Below, in pieces: positions 47,995-55,615 of a DNA stretch of 64,000 nucleotides. Where the stretch lies: positions 91,915 through 155,914 of the forward strand of contig NZ_JAUXVZ010000035.1 in the NCBI RefSeq assembly GCF_030680185.1, given 5' to 3'. The DNA is from Phenylobacterium sp. Lineage in GTDB: Bacteria > Pseudomonadota > Alphaproteobacteria > Caulobacterales > Caulobacteraceae. Each line of letters opens with the position of its first letter. Position 1 is the first letter of the stretch. A program made the position numbers and the translations under genes. A model generated the notes under the pieces. It was not told where the DNA came from and searched no databases. It saw only the letters and a program-made list of their open reading frames with translations.

Positions 47995-48114
47995 TCAGGC
48001 CTTCGGTGGCTTGGGCTTGGCTGCGGGTTTCGGCAGTGGCCGGGTGAGCACGACGCGGCCGTCGCCCTCTACCGTCCCGTAGATCGGCACGAAGCCCTTG
48101 GACGTCTCAGCCAT
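47995..48114 (-). CDS. Very small protein, lysine/proline-rich tail
   Basis: 39 residues from an ATG with GGAGG 5 nt upstream, the best ribosome-binding site of this group. A folded-looking strand pattern FVPIYGTVEGDGRVVLTRPL is followed by the tail PKPAAKPKPPKA. No family is recognised. Confidence 0.6.
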   Translation of the reverse strand: MAETSKGFVPIYGTVEGDGRVVLTRPLPKPAAKPKPPKA

Positions 48115-48247
48115 GTTTTCCTCCTGTCGGATGAGAATTCCAGTCTGGCCGGCCGGCCGCTGTCGGTTAGCGGGGTTTCCCGACAGCAGATCGATGACGA
48201 CCCCCATCCATAAGCCGACGATTGGGCTCCCTCTCAATTGGAGATTT

Positions 48248-48403
48248 ATGGTGCTCCACTCAAAAAATCGGGACCACCCGTCGCACATGGTCGCGGACCT
48301 CCTCCGCCAGGCGGCCAGCCTCTTGGCCCGCACGGCCGCCCGGGAAGGCGTCCGGACCCTAATTGCCTGGGCGATCGACGCCGCGACCTCATGGCCCGGC
48401 TGA
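48248..48403 (+). CDS. Possible small protein on the plus strand within the phage region
   Basis: 51 codons with GGAG 4 nt upstream of an ATG. The C-terminal half (VADLLRQAASLLARTAAREG, then VRTLIAWAIDAATS) is an amphipathic helix and its codons have strong GC3 bias, unlike chance frames here; the first 14 codons look ordinary. It is the only plus-strand candidate in the phage stretch and lies in an otherwise empty 326-bp gap (48115-48440). Could be chance. Confidence 0.35.
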   Translation: MVLHSKNRDHPSHMVADLLRQAASLLARTAAREGVRTLIAWAIDAATSWPG

Positions 48404-48440
48404 CCCCGCCGCCAGGCGGCTGGTGATGATCACCTCGGCC

Positions 48441-48728
48441 CTAGATGGGAGCGGGCGCGCCCTCGAGGTCATCGCTCGGCGCCCCGAAATAGTGGACGGT
48501 CCCCACCTGCACGTTGCGCCGGTCATGGATTATGACGTGGGCGTCCTCACCGCATTGCGCCAGCGTGATCGCCAGCCGGCGAGCGCTCGCCTCGGCCTCG
48601 GCGCCCGAGAAGAACACGAGGGGTTGACCGGCGAACGTGCTGGCGACGCACCAGCCTCCGTTGATCGGGCTCACGGTGACGAGGTGTCCATCGATCAGGT
48701 GGGCGGGCAGATTCAGAGCTTGTCCCAT
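48441..48728 (-). CDS. Small protein with possible DUF2188-like fold
   Basis: 95 residues, GGAGG 6 nt upstream of the ATG. The pattern HLVTVSPINGGWCVASTFAG, QPLVFFSGAEAEASARRLAI and VIIHDRRNVQVGTVHYFG (beta-beta-helix-beta with a conserved-looking terminal strand) resembles DUF2188-type small proteins, in which a short G-G-W strand pair precedes an alanine-rich helix. Function unknown. Confidence 0.6.
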   Translation of the reverse strand: MGQALNLPAHLIDGHLVTVSPINGGWCVASTFAGQPLVFFSGAEAEASARRLAITLAQCGEDAHVIIHDRRNVQVGTVHYFGAPSDDLEGAPAPI

Positions 48729-48820
48729 TCGTTGCCTCCTTCGCGCCCTTGACGGGCGACTAAAAGTTAACGAACCACCTCAACGGGAAAATGTCCACAG
48801 GCCCGCCAGGGCCGCACCGG

Positions 48821-49099
48821 TTAGAGCCCGGTCGCCCGGCGGCTGGCCGCCTTCACAGCGGTGACACCGATCAGACGGCAAATGCGCTCGCCCCGCGGGG
48901 TGGTCGGCCATCTCGCGCGTTCATCCTTGTCGGCGTCTCCGGCCTTGAAGAGCGCCGACCAGGTCTTGCGGATGCGCGCCTTTCGCCACATGGGCACCGC
49001 CCGCCAATGATCTGGGCAGAGCCACCAGCGCCAGCGGCCGTGCGTTGTCCGCCTGCAGAAGGGCACCCCGCAGGCCGTGCGCGGCCCAGGCTTACGCAC
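48821..49099 (-). CDS. Small basic cysteine/tryptophan-rich protein
   Basis: 92 residues overlapping the end of the peptidase gene by 8 nt. CGVPFCRRTTHGRWRWWLCP and DHW are suggestive of a zinc-binding finger (C-x4-C, then C-x-x-H), followed by WRKARIRKTWSALFKAG and a basic helix, so nucleic-acid binding is possible. I do not recognise the family. Confidence 0.55.
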   Translation of the reverse strand: MRKPGPRTACGVPFCRRTTHGRWRWWLCPDHWRAVPMWRKARIRKTWSALFKAGDADKDERARWPTTPRGERICRLIGVTAVKAASRRATGL

Positions 49100-49502
49100 G
49101 TCGCTGAACCTGCGCCACCTTCACCCAGCCCCGCCCCTCAGCCGCCTGCCGGCGATCCCAGCGGTAGCCCAGCCGGGTGAGCAGGTCCCAGGGCATGGGC
49201 TCAGGGTGGCGGTTGTCGAGGACGTAGGTCCCGCGGTCGGTATCGACCGTCAGGACGGCGTGATAGCCGCCGGTCTCCACCCAGCAGGTGGCCAGCCGCA
49301 GGGCGCGCAGGGGCCAGCCCTTGGCCAGCAGCTCGGCCTGCTTGCGTAGGGCGTAGTCCTCGCAGTCGCCGCCTGCGGGGCCGATCGGCGTCCAGTGATC
49401 TGGCTTGCCATAGAGGTCCAGATCGACCCGATAAGGCCTGCGGTTCACCTCGGTGTTGACCGCCGCGATCTCGGCCCAGCCGGCTTCGCCCAGGGTCAGC
49501 AT
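49092..49502 (-). CDS. Transglutaminase-like cysteine peptidase (BTLCP/DUF920 type)
   Basis: 136 residues from an ATG overlapping the stop of the small lipoprotein gene. PAGGDCEDYALRKQAELLAK holds the nucleophile Cys, GYHAVLTVDTDRGTYVLDNR holds the His and the Asp. The bacterial transglutaminase-like cysteine peptidases of this type are often periplasmic, yet here there is no signal peptide. In a phage tail module it might process a tail protein or act in cell-wall entry. Substrate unknown. Confidence 0.8.
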   Translation of the reverse strand: MLTLGEAGWAEIAAVNTEVNRRPYRVDLDLYGKPDHWTPIGPAGGDCEDYALRKQAELLAKGWPLRALRLATCWVETGGYHAVLTVDTDRGTYVLDNRHPEPMPWDLLTRLGYRWDRRQAAEGRGWVKVAQVQRRA

Positions 49503-49654
49503 CGGGGCGCCTCGGGCTCGCGCGCGCAAAGGTCCACCCAGCCGGCCGGTGGCGTGGCCGCCGGGCCATCAGGCATGGGTTCGGCCGGGCGGGGCGGCAT
49601 GGGACCGCACGCCGCCAGGCAGGCTAGCGCCATCAGGGTCGCGGCCGCGTTCAC
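49496..49654 (-). CDS. Very small proline-rich lipoprotein
   Basis: 52 residues from a GTG that overlaps the upstream stop (GTGA) and has GGAGG 6 nt upstream. LMALACLAACGPMPPRPAEP is a lipoprotein signal with the lipobox LAAC followed by a proline-rich mature part of about 35 residues ending APRC. Size and composition resemble the outer-membrane o-spanin (Rz1-like) proteins of phage lysis, but no holin or i-spanin gene is next to it, so this is a suggestion only. Confidence 0.65.
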   Translation of the reverse strand: MNAAATLMALACLAACGPMPPRPAEPMPDGPAATPPAGWVDLCAREPEAPRC

Positions 49655-49959
49655 GCCACCTCCTCCGGTTCGACCGGCCGCCAGACGTCCCACCGGTCGC
49701 CGACAGGCGGCGCCGCGGTGAAATAGGCCGCCCAGTCAGCCGCCAGGAGGCTGCGCTTTCCCGCGCCGAAATGATGCAGGATGGTCCCGGGGTTGGCCCA
49801 AAGAGCATAGAGGCCGGGATTGGCGGCCAAGGCTTGGCCGCAGACGTCGAGGCGGGCGCCCTCGAGGGGTTCGCCCGCTTCATCGATCAGGTGGACGGGC
49901 ACGCAGGCGGCCAGATTCAGGGTCCACATCTGCCCATGAGCATCGGTGTAGGTGATCAT
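49651..49959 (-). CDS. Hypothetical phage protein
   Basis: 102 residues coupled to its upstream neighbour by ATGA and to the lipoprotein gene by GTGA. MITYTDAHGQMWTLNLAACV, then DWAAYFTAAPPVGDRWDVW. Rich in tryptophan at the C-terminus. No family recognised; position suggests a tail-associated or lysis-associated role. Confidence 0.7.
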   Translation of the reverse strand: MITYTDAHGQMWTLNLAACVPVHLIDEAGEPLEGARLDVCGQALAANPGLYALWANPGTILHHFGAGKRSLLAADWAAYFTAAPPVGDRWDVWRPVEPEEVA

Positions 49960-51233
49960 GCCGCCAGGGTCCTTCGTTCGGGATCTCGGGCGCCACGAGC
50001 CATGACGCCGATAAATTCAACAGAGCCCAGCAGGTGACTGGTGCCGGCTCCGCTGCTGGCGATGGACAGGCGGGAGAGATTGGCCAAGACAGTCGTGTCT
50101 TCAGCCGAGCGTTCTTCCCCACCGTTATAGTTTCCGCGCAGGGCCGTCTCCGAGACCTCAACTGCGAGCCGAATATCAAGCTCGCCCATCCCGACGCCTG
50201 CTCCAATGTAAGTGAGGTTCGCACCCGCCGAGTTCGTCGTCAGAAGGTTGTCGCCAGAGCCTCGCGCGGTTCGAATGGACACTGCGTTCGTGGTCCCATC
50301 GTCAGTCTGCCAGAGGGTGCGAGACACGCCATTGGCGGTCGGCCCCTTGGCGCGCACGACGATGGTGTGCGGCTTGGCCAGCAGGCCGCCAAGGTTGGTC
50401 AGCGCGGCCAAGCCCGCCCCTCGCGAGGCCAGCGCCCCGTCCACAATCACCGGCGGGGTGACGTAGGGCTTCTCCTCCGGCTGCCAGAGCAGGAAGGCCG
50501 CCTTGCCGCCTGGGCGCACGGCCAGCTGGATTCGAGACGAGGTCGACGGCGGAACCCCGGCTCCACCGAACCAGATCCAGCCCGCTCCGCCCGGGTGGGT
50601 CGCCGTCGTCACAGTGTTGAGTCCGACGTTCGGCAGGCCCACCGCGCCAGCCACCAGGACCTTGCAGACGACGGATGCCGCGTGGACGTTGGTGTTTCCC
50701 ACTTGGCCGGCTGGCCGGACCCAGGCGTTGCTGGCGGACTGATTGTCTATCACCAGGACGTAGCCGTTGATCTTGCCTCGCCTCAGCAGGCGCTCGAGCC
50801 GCGGATCAGCCGCGATGTCGGCTCGGAAGTCTTCAATGCTGAAGAGGGCACCGGCCTCGCCGCTGCACGCCATGTCTGGCGCAGCTGAGTTGAAGGCATC
50901 CGCCGCCAGAGGAGCGACTGGCGTCATCACAGCGTTTCGGCCGATGGCCTTGTTCGTGGTGCCGTCCGCACTTTCCAGGCCATAGCCGGCCACGATCGGC
51001 GGCTCATTTTGCGCGAAGGCGTCCCAACCGCCCGCCGCGGGCACAATCAGGTCGACCCCTGGCCGGGAGTATGACCAGCCGGGAAGATCGCTCACCCGCT
51101 CGCTGATCACCCCCCGGTGCTTGAAGATCGGGCGGCCCGGCAGCGCCATGCCCTTGAAGTCCAGGGCCAGGTCGAACTGGGGATATGGATCGAACCGCCT
51201 CTGAGCCGCGGCCATGGCGCCCTGGATCGCCAT
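49956..51233 (-). CDS. Large tail-associated protein with lectin/LamG-like region
   Basis: 425 residues joined to the previous gene by TGATG. The middle and C-terminal parts are Gly/Thr/Ser-rich strands, for example TVTTATHPGGAGWIWFGGAG and PHTIVVRAKGPTANGVSRTL, typical of concanavalin/LamG-like jelly rolls on phage tail fibres or receptor-binding proteins. Base composition here is slightly lower in GC than in neighbours (for example 50000-50300), as is common in receptor-binding genes that are exchanged among phages. Confidence 0.65.
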   Translation of the reverse strand: MAIQGAMAAAQRRFDPYPQFDLALDFKGMALPGRPIFKHRGVISERVSDLPGWSYSRPGVDLIVPAAGGWDAFAQNEPPIVAGYGLESADGTTNKAIGRNAVMTPVAPLAADAFNSAAPDMACSGEAGALFSIEDFRADIAADPRLERLLRRGKINGYVLVIDNQSASNAWVRPAGQVGNTNVHAASVVCKVLVAGAVGLPNVGLNTVTTATHPGGAGWIWFGGAGVPPSTSSRIQLAVRPGGKAAFLLWQPEEKPYVTPPVIVDGALASRGAGLAALTNLGGLLAKPHTIVVRAKGPTANGVSRTLWQTDDGTTNAVSIRTARGSGDNLLTTNSAGANLTYIGAGVGMGELDIRLAVEVSETALRGNYNGGEERSAEDTTVLANLSRLSIASSGAGTSHLLGSVEFIGVMARGARDPERRTLAA

Positions 51234-51811
51234 CAGGCCACGGCCCCGAGCTCGAGCAGATAGCCCTTGGCCGAGCCCGGGGTGAAGGCGTCGCGCGTGG
51301 TGAGTACGGCCCGCACCCTTCCGTCTGCCGCCACGAACGGAATGCCGCCGGTGGAAGTTGAGAGGACCCCGCCATACTCGAGGCAGGTCCCGCCCGCTGC
51401 ATCGCTGGCGCGGGCGGCGGCGAAGTCGATCAGCCCCCGCCGGGAGGCGCGGTTGGCCCAGAGCAGCGGGTGGGCGGCGTTGTCGCCGACGGGCAGCGTC
51501 GCCGGCAAGGCGTCATGGATATGGGCCACGAACCGCGGGGCGGTGGCCGCCGTGTCTTCCCGGATCAGACGGGCGTGAGTGATGAAGCCTGCGGGCAGGC
51601 CCAGAGCGCCGAAGTTGAACTCGAAGACGACATTGCCTGCCTCGCCGATCGCGTCGCCGGCGGCGTAGTTCGTGGTGTCGGCCGGCCGGGTCAGCATGGC
51701 CTGCAGCACGATGATTTCGGAGTGGTGGACCGGCCGGTGGACGTTATCGGGGCCGAGGTTGGAGGCCACCTTCTGTTCGCCGAAGAGGCCGAGCATGGAC
51801 AAAAAGGACAC
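51233..51811 (-). CDS. Hypothetical tail protein
   Basis: 192 residues from a GTG with GGAG 8 nt upstream; an ATG at 51796 would give 187. LGLFGEQKVASNLGPDNVHR and HIHDALPATLPVGDNAAH are distinctive, and the strand-rich rest (FVAADGRVRAVLTTRDAFTP) looks like a tail-tip or fibre-attachment protein. Family not recognised. Confidence 0.7.
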   Translation of the reverse strand: MSFLSMLGLFGEQKVASNLGPDNVHRPVHHSEIIVLQAMLTRPADTTNYAAGDAIGEAGNVVFEFNFGALGLPAGFITHARLIREDTAATAPRFVAHIHDALPATLPVGDNAAHPLLWANRASRRGLIDFAAARASDAAGGTCLEYGGVLSTSTGGIPFVAADGRVRAVLTTRDAFTPGSAKGYLLELGAVA

Positions 51812-51824
51812 GAGGATATCTCCG

Positions 51825-52880
51825 TCAGAGCAGCAGAAGGGCGGCCAGGCCTGAGGCCTCGACCGTGGTGAAAAGAGCGCGTTCGATGGGGTCGGCCGGC
51901 AGCCCGGCCTCGCCGCCATGGAGCACAGCGATGCTGGCGGTCAGCCGGCGGATGACGCCGAACCGATAGCGGCTGGTGAGCACCAGCAGGTCATCTGGCG
52001 CGACGGCCTGACCGAGGCCGGGACGGACCTGGACGGGCGCCTCGCCCGCCATCAGCACGCCGCAGGTGAAGCCCGGCGGCAGGGTGTCCACGTAACAGAC
52101 CGCCCGCTCGTCATGGGTGAAGACCAGAAGCTTGCGATCATCGGCGGCCGACAGGATGTGGGCGCGGGCCGAGATTTCCACCTCTTCCAGGTCCAGGGTC
52201 GTCGCCGTCGCCTCCTGGAAGAGAGCCGAGAGCACGTCCAGCTCGGCCCGCACGGCGTTGGAGACCGGCTTGTCCAGGTCGGCGGTGTTGTTGGCGTTGG
52301 CCAAGCCGACGTCGGCCTTGTCGTAGGCCAGCGCCACCTTCAGGGCCGCGCGGCTGATCGCGCCCTGCAGGCCGACCACGGAGACGACCTGGTCGGTGTT
52401 GTCGATCTTGTCCCAGGCCAGGCCGTTGGAGACGATCCAGTCGCCCATCTGCCAGTCGCCGGTCCCGTCGATTACGGTCCCGCCGGCGGTGGCCACCTTG
52501 TAGTAGTGGCCCTTGTTGCCGGCCGCAGCGGCCGGGAGGGCCGGCAGGTTGGCGGCCGCATCCCAGGGGCCTTGGTAGTTCAGCCCGCCCAGGACCGAGG
52601 CCGGCAGCTGGCTGGTGGGGACCTTGCCGTCCGAACCCAGGGCCGCATAACCGCCGGCGACGCCCTTGTTGGCGGTGCTCTCCGGCACGTAGCCGCCGTC
52701 CCGGATGCGGGTCCCCAGGGCGCCGTCGAAGACCGCCACGTGGCCGTCCACCGCCCCGCTGGGTCCATCCACGCTGCCCGACGAATGGCCCTGCGGCCCC
52801 TCAACGCCGGTGATGACGATGGTGCGGCCTTCAGCCACCATCTGGCCCGGCGTGGTCGTGACGATGACCTGTGTCGCCAT
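51825..52880 (-). CDS. Tail fibre protein
   Basis: 351 residues. The N-terminal third has the repetitive ANKGVAGGYAALGSDGKVPT and SQLPASVLGGLNY pattern characteristic of phage tail fibre stalks, preceded by VEGPQGHSSGSVDGPSGAVD, a collagen-like G-x-x stretch. The rest (about 170-351) is a predicted folded tip. It likely contacts the host surface. The gene is 2 nt after the upstream stop. Confidence 0.75.
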   Translation of the reverse strand: MATQVIVTTTPGQMVAEGRTIVITGVEGPQGHSSGSVDGPSGAVDGHVAVFDGALGTRIRDGGYVPESTANKGVAGGYAALGSDGKVPTSQLPASVLGGLNYQGPWDAAANLPALPAAAAGNKGHYYKVATAGGTVIDGTGDWQMGDWIVSNGLAWDKIDNTDQVVSVVGLQGAISRAALKVALAYDKADVGLANANNTADLDKPVSNAVRAELDVLSALFQEATATTLDLEEVEISARAHILSAADDRKLLVFTHDERAVCYVDTLPPGFTCGVLMAGEAPVQVRPGLGQAVAPDDLLVLTSRYRFGVIRRLTASIAVLHGGEAGLPADPIERALFTTVEASGLAALLLL

Positions 52881-52882
52881 GA

Positions 52883-53215
52883 TCAGAGCCCCCGCTGGAT
52901 CTTGGCCGTGGCCAGGAAGGTGTGGCGATCGATCAGGTCGCCTTCAGGCCGGACATTGAGCTCGATCGCCGCCTCGCCGGGGTTCCAGGTCTCCGTGACC
53001 GCCTCCGGAATGGTCCAGGTGACGACGTGTCCATCCACCGACAGGTAGTCGGACAGGTCGATGGCCGCGACGTGCGGCGGCTTCAGCATCAGCCGAAGCT
53101 CCATGACGCTCACGTTGTCGGGGGTCTCGATGTCGCCCAGATAGAACTCGACGGAGTCCGCCCAGCCGGCTGAGGTCAGGACGAGATAGGCCTGGGGCCT
53201 GCGCGCAACGCCCAT
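52883..53215 (-). CDS. Hypothetical tail protein
   Basis: 110 residues joined to the upstream gene by TAATG. VEFYLGDIETPDNVSVMELR and TWTIPEAVTETWNPGEAAIE suggest an all-beta fold like the baseplate Ig-type or BppU-like N-terminal domains that support tail fibres. It immediately precedes the fibre gene, which fits that role. Confidence 0.7.
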   Translation of the reverse strand: MGVARRPQAYLVLTSAGWADSVEFYLGDIETPDNVSVMELRLMLKPPHVAAIDLSDYLSVDGHVVTWTIPEAVTETWNPGEAAIELNVRPEGDLIDRHTFLATAKIQRGL

Positions 53216-53970
53216 TAGCGGGGCCTCCGATCATAGAATTCGAGGACGATGACGCTCGCGCCGCCATGGGCGTCGTTCCCACCTGAGGCGGGCTGTGGCC
53301 ACCAGGCGTTGCTTCCGGCGGTGTTCAGGCCCGCGACCCCGCCCGAGCCGTAGTCGGCGAACACAGGCTGGTTGCCCAAGGCGACCGGGCGCGCCAGATC
53401 CGCGCCTCGCCGGGACACGCCGCCCAGGCGCAGACTGTCGGCGTCGTCAAGATCGCCACCGGGGCGGCCGCCCGTATAAGCGCTCACCCCACCGGGGCCG
53501 CCGGCACGGATGATGTCTCCGATGCAGTCGCTGGCCAGCGGGGCGGGCGCATGGGCGCCGACTGAGGCGGAAACGCCGCCGGCGGCGCGGCAGATCACCA
53601 CCCCATCGAGACTCGCAGCAGCCGGCTGCGGTGTCGCTGAGTCACCGTGAACCCTTGGGACCCCTAGCAAGAGCTGCAGAAACTGGCCTCGCCGCACGGG
53701 CGACAGCCTCCGGGCATAGCAGCCACCCGAGCCATACCAAGCGATCGAGCTGTCATCGGGGTGGCGCCGCGCTGGGCCGCCCGGCCCGATCGCGCGCACG
53801 TCACACCACCTGGAGCCCGGCGGAATGGGCGGCGTGTAGGTAAGATCGACGGCTTCGTTCGCCGGTCCGCCAAACCACCACTGCCGCGCCAGGAGGCGCG
53901 GGACAGGCGCCGCCGCCTGAGGCCCAGGGTTGATCCGGCCCGTGCGCCGGGATGTGGGGATGACGCGCAT
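53215..53970 (-). CDS. Glycine-rich tail-tip or fibre-tip protein
   Basis: 251 residues joined by TGATG to the upstream gene. After a proline/arginine-rich N-terminus and WWFGGPANEAVDLTYTPPIP it has many Gly-rich turns (AGGPGGVSAYTGGRPGGDL, YGSGGVAGLNTAGSN, PASGGNDAHGGASVIVLEFY). The ending resembles the glycine-rich tips of phage fibre proteins such as the T2-type adhesins and other polyglycine-sandwich folds. Exact family not known. Confidence 0.65.
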   Translation of the reverse strand: MRVIPTSRRTGRINPGPQAAAPVPRLLARQWWFGGPANEAVDLTYTPPIPPGSRWCDVRAIGPGGPARRHPDDSSIAWYGSGGCYARRLSPVRRGQFLQLLLGVPRVHGDSATPQPAAASLDGVVICRAAGGVSASVGAHAPAPLASDCIGDIIRAGGPGGVSAYTGGRPGGDLDDADSLRLGGVSRRGADLARPVALGNQPVFADYGSGGVAGLNTAGSNAWWPQPASGGNDAHGGASVIVLEFYDRRPR

Positions 53971-54398
53971 CAGGCCGGCACGACTTCGAAGAGCTGGAAG
54001 ACCCCGTGGAAGACGATGCCGACGGCCAGGCCGACGCCGGAGGCCACATAGACAAGATCGCCGCCCTCGAGGGTGACGGGGCGCTCTTCGTCGATGTTGA
54101 ACTCGGTGGGCGCCACCGCGCTCGTCTCGTTGACCGCGGCGGCGGTCATCAGGGCCGGCATGACCAGGTAGGGGACCGTCGGCGCGGCGGCCTTGCAGAC
54201 ATAGAGCTTCAGGCGGCTGGCCGTGACGTCGTCATTGGGCGAGGCCATCAACCGCGTCAGCAGGGCCGGCGCGCCGGCCGGGACCGTGTAGAGGAGCACG
54301 GCGTTGGTGAGGTCGTTCTCGGTGACCTTGGCGGCGGTGCAGACGGCGAACCGGGTCACCAGCTTCTGCGGATAGGGGATCTTGTTGAACTGCAGCAT
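53970..54398 (-). CDS. Hypothetical tail protein
   Basis: 142 residues from the ATG giving MLQFNKIPYPQKLVTRFAVC. The pattern NAVLLYTVPAGAPALLTRLM and MASPNDDVTASRLKLYV, then FNIDEERPVTLEGGDLVYVA, is that of a small beta-rich protein seen in many phages beside the tail tip. Likely structural. Coupled to the glycine-rich gene by TGATG. Confidence 0.75.
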   Translation of the reverse strand: MLQFNKIPYPQKLVTRFAVCTAAKVTENDLTNAVLLYTVPAGAPALLTRLMASPNDDVTASRLKLYVCKAAAPTVPYLVMPALMTAAAVNETSAVAPTEFNIDEERPVTLEGGDLVYVASGVGLAVGIVFHGVFQLFEVVPA

Positions 54399-54409
54399 GG
54401 GGTCGGCCT

Positions 54410-54736
54410 TCAGGATTGGGCGAGGCAGAAGAGGAAGTCGAACTGGTGGTCGAGATGGTCGAGGCGGGCCGGATCGATGGAGGCGGCGAAGCCAGCGGCC
54501 TCGCCGGCAGCCGCGATCGCCGCGTCCCGGGCGTCGCGTGCGGCCTGAGCGTTCGGCTCGACCGACAGGACCAGGTTCACGGCGCCGGCGATGCCGGCGG
54601 CCACCGCGCCCACATCGTCCAGGGCGGCGGGGAAGTTGGTCACATGGCCGTTGCCGGCCAGGCCGCCGGGATTGGCGGGCGAGATCAGGCCGGAATTGTA
54701 GTAGCCGCCGGCCAGGCGCTCGAGCGGGGTGCTCAT
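54410..54736 (-). CDS. Small hypothetical tail protein
   Basis: 108 residues, ATGA overlap with the upstream gene. N-terminus MSTPLERLAGGYYNSGLISP with an alanine-rich middle helix (QAARDARDAAIAAAGEAAGF) that may form a coil. The end reads DHQFDFLFCLAQS. No family recognised. Confidence 0.7.
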   Translation of the reverse strand: MSTPLERLAGGYYNSGLISPANPGGLAGNGHVTNFPAALDDVGAVAAGIAGAVNLVLSVEPNAQAARDARDAAIAAAGEAAGFAASIDPARLDHLDHQFDFLFCLAQS

Positions 54737-55614
54737 GCGAGGATTTCCTTGAAGACGCCCGCCACCTGATGGGCGTGCTCATAGGTGAAGCGGGGCGCTG
54801 GCGGCCGCTCGAACACGGCCGGGAAGGTCTCGCGCACCCGGGTGGGCTCGTGGTCGCTGTCGGGCATGAAGATCACGAGGCCGGTGGTCCGCGCCCGGGC
54901 GCCGGCGTCGAACCAGCGATAGGCCTCGGGCGTGCTCAGGCCGCTGTAGTCCACGCTCAACTGGCGGCGCGGGGTGCGGCTTTCGCCAAACAGCCGGCCA
55001 GACGGGCCCTCCTCGATCTGGTCGCGGGTGATCAGCGAGAGCGAGCGACCGCGGCTGAAGTTGAAGGTGGGCGACCAGGTGGAGCCGATGAACAGGCCGC
55101 CGATGTCGAAGAAGCCGGCGGGGTTGGTGACGTCGTCGAACTCAAGCCGCAGCGCCTCGCCCAGGACCGCCGGCGGGGTGATCCAGAGATGGCGCTGGAA
55201 GAGGTCGATCTCATCCTCGGTGATCTGGCCGGTCCACCAGTTGGAGGCTTCCCAGTCGAGAGACACCGAGTCGAACAGCCGGCCATAGACGTCGGTCCAG
55301 GCGGTCTGCAGCACGGGTTCTTCCCAGGTCCCGCCGGGCGCACGCACGGTCAGGCGATAGCGGGCGGTCAGGCTGAGCGTGTGGAACATCACTCCCACCA
55401 GGCTGACAATCCGCGCCGAGGTCAGGGCGGCGGTGAACTGGCAGGCCTGGAGATCGTCCACCTCCATCTGCCGCGCCGGAGCGGCGATGAAGGCCTCTTC
55501 GGTCTGCATGTTGGGCAGCGGAAAATCGGTCGACCAGCGCCCGCCCTCGAGGACGGCGGCGCGGGCCAGGTTGGTGTCGCAGAACTTGCCTAGAGCCCCT
55601 GTCGTTTGCGCCAT
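54733..55614 (-). CDS. Hypothetical tail protein
   Basis: 293 residues, 1 nt after the preceding stop. Beta-rich with conserved-looking aromatic and DW motifs (SVSLDWEASNWWTGQITEDE, GSTWSPTFNFSRGRSLSLIT). I cannot assign a family with confidence. Its place two genes after the tape measure suggests a distal tail or tail-tip component. Confidence 0.72.
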   Translation of the reverse strand: MAQTTGALGKFCDTNLARAAVLEGGRWSTDFPLPNMQTEEAFIAAPARQMEVDDLQACQFTAALTSARIVSLVGVMFHTLSLTARYRLTVRAPGGTWEEPVLQTAWTDVYGRLFDSVSLDWEASNWWTGQITEDEIDLFQRHLWITPPAVLGEALRLEFDDVTNPAGFFDIGGLFIGSTWSPTFNFSRGRSLSLITRDQIEEGPSGRLFGESRTPRRQLSVDYSGLSTPEAYRWFDAGARARTTGLVIFMPDSDHEPTRVRETFPAVFERPPAPRFTYEHAHQVAGVFKEILA

Positions 55615-55615
55615 C

